Of a DNA stretch of 7,067 bases, positions 5,285-7,067 are shown piece after piece. Under the pieces are notes generated by a model. It was not told the DNA's origin. It worked only from the letters and a program-made list of their open reading frames with translations, and made no database searches. Location: the NCBI GenBank assembly GCA_905214995.1, contig CAJMOT010000112.1, forward strand, positions 1 through 7,067, given 5' to 3'. This DNA comes from an uncultured bacterium (lineage in GTDB: Bacteria; Verrucomicrobiota; Verrucomicrobiia; Opitutales; Intestinicryptomonadaceae). Made by a program: the position numbers and the translations under genes. How positions within the stretch are numbered: the stretch's first letter is position 1; the number at the start of each line of letters is the position of its first letter.

Positions 5285-5314
5285 GCTCCCCGGCATTGAG
5301 CCGGGGAGCTTTTT
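5285..5314. repeat. Perfect 10-bp GC-rich hairpin after the lectin-like gene
   Basis: GCTCCCCGGC (5285-5294) and GCCGGGGAGC (5300-5309) form a perfect stem with loop ATTGA, followed on the plus strand by T5 (5310-5314). It begins 16 bases after the stop of the lectin-like gene. As a terminator it would work only for plus-strand transcripts, yet no plus-strand gene is seen. GC-rich hairpins just after the variable repeat are known parts of DGR target sites, which is an alternative reading. An in-frame ATG at 5296 of the next gene lies in the loop/stem. Confidence 0.7.
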
Positions 5315-5325
5315 AATTCCGAATT

Positions 5326-5961
5326 TTACAGGTCAAAGCCGGGCGCGAAGCCGAGGGAATAGTACGCGCCGGTGGCGGAGACTGTCCCGTCGGTGCCCAC
5401 ACACACGAAAGCGCCGGAGGTGCCCGCATACGGAGAACGGAGCCACCAAAACCACGTCCCATCTCCGACGTGCTCTTTCACGCGGTCACGCTCACGCTTG
5501 AAAATCTCAAGTTGAAAGCTGTCCGGCTCCTCGTTCCACCAATCACCCGCGCCGAAAACGTCGGTCGCGGATGGTATCCACAGAGTATCCGCGTACTCGT
5601 GACGCTCGCCGTCGATTTCCTCGGACAAGAAACGAGGCTCGAACGCCTCCGCGAGCTCGTCCGGGAAAAGAGGGAGAATATCCTCGAGGACGTGTCGCCG
5701 TCCCTCGCTCTTGAGGTATCCTCCCTTGTTGGTCGGTGTGTCGTTCATGCGCCACTTATCCGCGAGGCAGTCCTCGAGGACGAAGCGGGCGCGCTTCTCG
5801 TTGACGTATCCGCCGCAAACGGCATTGACGAGCTCGCCGTTTTTGAGCTCGATAGCGAACTTGTCGCCCGGGCGGACAAGCTCGAGGCCGTTCCCGCTCG
5901 AAATGGCCTTTTTGAGTTCCGCGAAAGAGATTTCCTTGTTCCTTGTGGTAATGAGTTGCAT
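5326..5961 (-). CDS. C-type-lectin-like (DUF6273-like) protein, possible DGR target
   Basis: This 211-residue cytosolic-type protein has no signal peptide. Its second half resembles DUF6273/formylglycine-enzyme-like lectin folds: TLWIPSATDVFG at about 126-137, then WFWWLRSP at 170-177, and the closing GFAPGFDL at 204-211. Such domains serve as ligand-binding scaffolds, and related folds carry the variable repeats of DGRs. Between 178 and 205 most codons end in C or T (TAT, GGC, ACC, TCC, TGT, CTC), while the intervening alanines are GCG. The ATG at 5961 has GGAGG about eight bases upstream. It is not ATGA-coupled to either neighbour, unlike the rest of the operon, and a perfect hairpin follows the stop. 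Lectin-like fold: fairly sure. DGR link, ligand and role: inferred, as no template repeat or reverse transcriptase is in the window. Confidence 0.75.
   Translation of the reverse strand: MQLITTRNKEISFAELKKAISSGNGLELVRPGDKFAIELKNGELVNAVCGGYVNEKRARFVLEDCLADKWRMNDTPTNKGGYLKSEGRRHVLEDILPLFPDELAEAFEPRFLSEEIDGERHEYADTLWIPSATDVFGAGDWWNEEPDSFQLEIFKRERDRVKEHVGDGTWFWWLRSPYAGTSGAFVCVGTDGTVSATGAYYSLGFAPGFDL
5329..5454 (-). other. Putative variable-repeat-like end of the lectin-like gene
   Basis: This covers residues 170-211. Of 28 codons after WWLRSP, 22 end in C or T, as expected if many derived from AAC/AAT codons by adenine-directed mutagenesis. High GC content and a Gly/Thr/Ser/Tyr-rich composition could give the same pattern. 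No second copy of this stretch is seen in the window. Confidence 0.3.
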
Positions 5962-5976
5962 CGTCTTTTCCTCCGT

Positions 5977-6603
5977 TCAAAAGATTTTACAGAAATAGTG
6001 ATTGCCGATAATCATATCGACGCTCTCGTTATAAGGCGCGGTCGAAAAATAGACCGTATCCTCTGAAAGAATGTGCTCCCGCTCCTCTATGGCGGTATGC
6101 ACCGCGAGATATTGTTCCTTGTCCGGCTCCGCCGAGTAGAGGTACGGAGCGGGGGAGAATTGCCACACGTCGCCGTATTTCTGAAATACGACCTCCTCGA
6201 CCGTATCCGGGAAATACTCGGAGAGCATACGGTTTAGAACGACCTCGACGACGGCGGCTTGTCCCTCGAAGCTCTCGCCGCGCGCCTCGTGGTAGACGAG
6301 GCAAGCAAGGATATAAACGTCCTCGTCGCTGAAATGGAGCTCCGCGTATCTGTTCTCGGGCTCCGGCTCTACCGTCAGCTCCTCCGGCGTTTCCTCCGCC
6401 GCCTCCGGCCTTGCCGGTGCTATGTATGTCAGCGTTTGCCGTTCTGCCGTGAGTGTGCTTCTCCGCTCCGCGACCGGCTCCGGCGCTGTCTCGCGGATGC
6501 GGAGCGTCACTATGAGCACCAACGCAAAGAGGAGAGAGGCGAGGAGGGCGGCTTGCATCCGGCGGCGCTGTCTGCGGCGTTTCCGCCGCTCCTGCCTTGT
6601 CAT
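5977..6603 (-). CDS. Membrane-anchored SleB/CwlJ-type cell-wall hydrolase
   Basis: This 208-residue protein has a very basic N-terminus (RRKRRRQRRR, residues 6-15), one transmembrane segment at about 17-35, a Pro/Glu-rich linker at about 40-85, and a C-terminal Hydrolase_2 (SleB/CwlJ) domain from about 92. The domain shows VYILACLVYHEARGES (97-111, with the glutamate of EARGE the expected catalytic residue), VVLNRM, FPDTVEEVVFQ and the closing IIGNHYFCK. Family members cleave peptidoglycan glycan strands during spore germination; phage and clostridial relatives act on vegetative walls. The layout predicts anchoring with the domain outside the membrane. It overlaps the upstream gene by ATGA, and GGAGG lies about 10 bases before the ATG at 6603. 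Location well before the packaging genes argues against the late lysin; a role in host wall remodelling is only a guess. Confidence 0.88.
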   Translation of the reverse strand: MTRQERRKRRRQRRRMQAALLASLLFALVLIVTLRIRETAPEPVAERRSTLTAERQTLTYIAPARPEAAEETPEELTVEPEPENRYAELHFSDEDVYILACLVYHEARGESFEGQAAVVEVVLNRMLSEYFPDTVEEVVFQKYGDVWQFSPAPYLYSAEPDKEQYLAVHTAIEEREHILSEDTVYFSTAPYNESVDMIIGNHYFCKIF

Positions 6604-6830
6604 GGCCTACCGGCCTCCGGCGTATCCTCTGCGAGTACGATATACTCGCACTCCCGGGCGATTGCCGTCCACCGAACGCCCCACGCACGGGCGGCGGCGT
6701 GTACTGCCTCGTATTTGTTCACGCCGTTTACGGCGAGCTCGCCGTATTCCTTGTGACGGACGAGGTATAATTTCATCGTCCCGGCAAAGCGCGGGCGGTA
6801 TCCCGCCGGTGCTGATTGCTCGTGCTTCAT
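6600..6830 (-). CDS. Small unknown phage protein
   Basis: The protein has 76 residues, with segments MKLYLVRHKEYGELAVNGVN and AAARAWGVRWTAIARECEYIVL. The strand-helix alternation suggests a small alpha/beta fold. The ATG at 6830 overlaps the upstream stop as ATGA and has GGAGGG about eight bases upstream. An internal ATG at codon 19 (MKLYLV, near 6776) begins the more conserved-looking part but lacks a good ribosome site. It overlaps the hydrolase gene downstream by ATGA. No function is recognised. Confidence 0.68.
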   Translation of the reverse strand: MKHEQSAPAGYRPRFAGTMKLYLVRHKEYGELAVNGVNKYEAVHAAARAWGVRWTAIARECEYIVLAEDTPEAGRP

Positions 6831-7033
6831 TCTGCTACCCTCCCGTCGATAAGCTGAAAGCTCTCTCGGATAGTCACGGGCTCGCGTCTGCCTACGTCAA
6901 ACTCGAGGACGCAATATCGCCCGGCAGGATGGATATATACGACCGTCCCGGGGATTGCTTTCGGCTTTCCGTCCTTGCCCGGAACGTCGAACGTCGCGGG
7001 CTTTACCGTGATGCGGTCGCCGAGCTTAATCAT
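6827..7033 (-). CDS. Small beta-rich unknown phage protein
   Basis: The 68-residue sequence alternates hydrophobic and charged residues (MIKLGDRITVKPA, GTVVYIHPAGRYCVLEFDV, EPVTIRESFQLIDG), suggesting a small SH3-like beta barrel. The ATG at 7033 has GGAGG seven bases before it and overlaps the stop of the preceding gene as ATGA; its own stop overlaps the next start the same way. The function is unknown. Confidence 0.72.
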   Translation of the reverse strand: MIKLGDRITVKPATFDVPGKDGKPKAIPGTVVYIHPAGRYCVLEFDVGRREPVTIRESFQLIDGRVAE

Positions 7034-7067
7034 TCTACGACCTCCGGCGCGTCTGCCGCCTCCGTCG
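7030..7067 (-). CDS. C-terminal end of an upstream gene (runs off right edge)
   Basis: Only the last 11 codons and stop are present, reading TEAADAPEVVE. The TGA at 7030-7032 overlaps the next ATG as ATGA, the same junction used throughout this operon, and this supports the frame. Nothing can be said about function. Confidence 0.55.
   Translation of the reverse strand, partial: TEAADAPEVVE

Noticed and set aside
5285..5314. Hairpin as terminator of the lectin-like gene's own transcript
   Set aside because: The T5 tract follows only on the plus strand; on the coding strand the hairpin is preceded by A5 and followed by no U-tract.
5470..6066. Long open plus-strand frame (about 198 codons) across the lectin-like and hydrolase genes
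   Set aside because: It spans two real minus-strand genes and their gap, with no ribosome site; high GC keeps antisense frames open.
1..7067. DGR template repeat, reverse transcriptase, CRISPR array, tRNA genes, insertion sequences
   Set aside because: No second copy of the 5329-5454 stretch, no repeat-spacer pattern, no tRNA-like cloverleaf and no transposase or RT motif was seen in any frame.

Overview
The window looks like part of a tailed-phage or prophage genome from a moderately high-GC Firmicute, most likely a gut clostridium (Oscillospiraceae/Lachnospiraceae-like). This host assignment is inferred from strong GGAGG-type ribosome binding sites, the ArpU/RinA-like late regulator, the HNH-TerS-TerL packaging order and the style of the small phage proteins. 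Every gene I can support lies on the minus strand, so transcription runs from the right end (7067) to the left end (1).

In transcription order, 7067-5977 holds the end of an unknown gene, two small unknown proteins, and a membrane-anchored SleB/CwlJ-type cell-wall hydrolase. At 5961-5326 lies a protein with a C-type-lectin-like (DUF6273-like) C-terminus ending in the WWLRSP...GF pattern. A perfect GC-rich hairpin follows its stop codon, an arrangement that recalls the target end of a diversity-generating retroelement (DGR), although no template repeat or reverse transcriptase is visible. At 5262-3894 come five small genes: an acidic helical protein, three cysteine-rich probable zinc-binding proteins and a small membrane protein. 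At 3891-2533 lie a frameshifted small basic protein, an HUH-type rolling-circle replication initiator-like protein and a MazG-like nucleotide pyrophosphohydrolase. At 2502-2059 is an ArpU/sigma-like late regulator, followed by a noncoding stretch with a candidate promoter and operator. The packaging genes HNH endonuclease, TerS and the first about 350 residues of TerL (running off the left edge) complete the window.

The genes are packed tightly: nine junctions are exact 4-base ATGA stop/start overlaps, which points to one translationally coupled operon of early/middle genes. The chain breaks around the lectin-like gene, which may be cargo. The late regulator probably acts on the promoter in front of the HNH-terminase block.

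The least ordinary signals are these. (1) The lectin-like gene with its terminal hairpin and C/T-ending codons in the putative variable stretch. (2) A plus-strand promoter, about 75 nt of sequence and a terminator-like hairpin lying antisense just upstream of the HUH Rep gene, as in plasmid copy-control RNAs. (3) Two genes whose well-placed start codon is separated from the body frame by a one-base deficit in an A-tract. (4) The absence of the tetranucleotide GATC from the whole window when scanned by eye.
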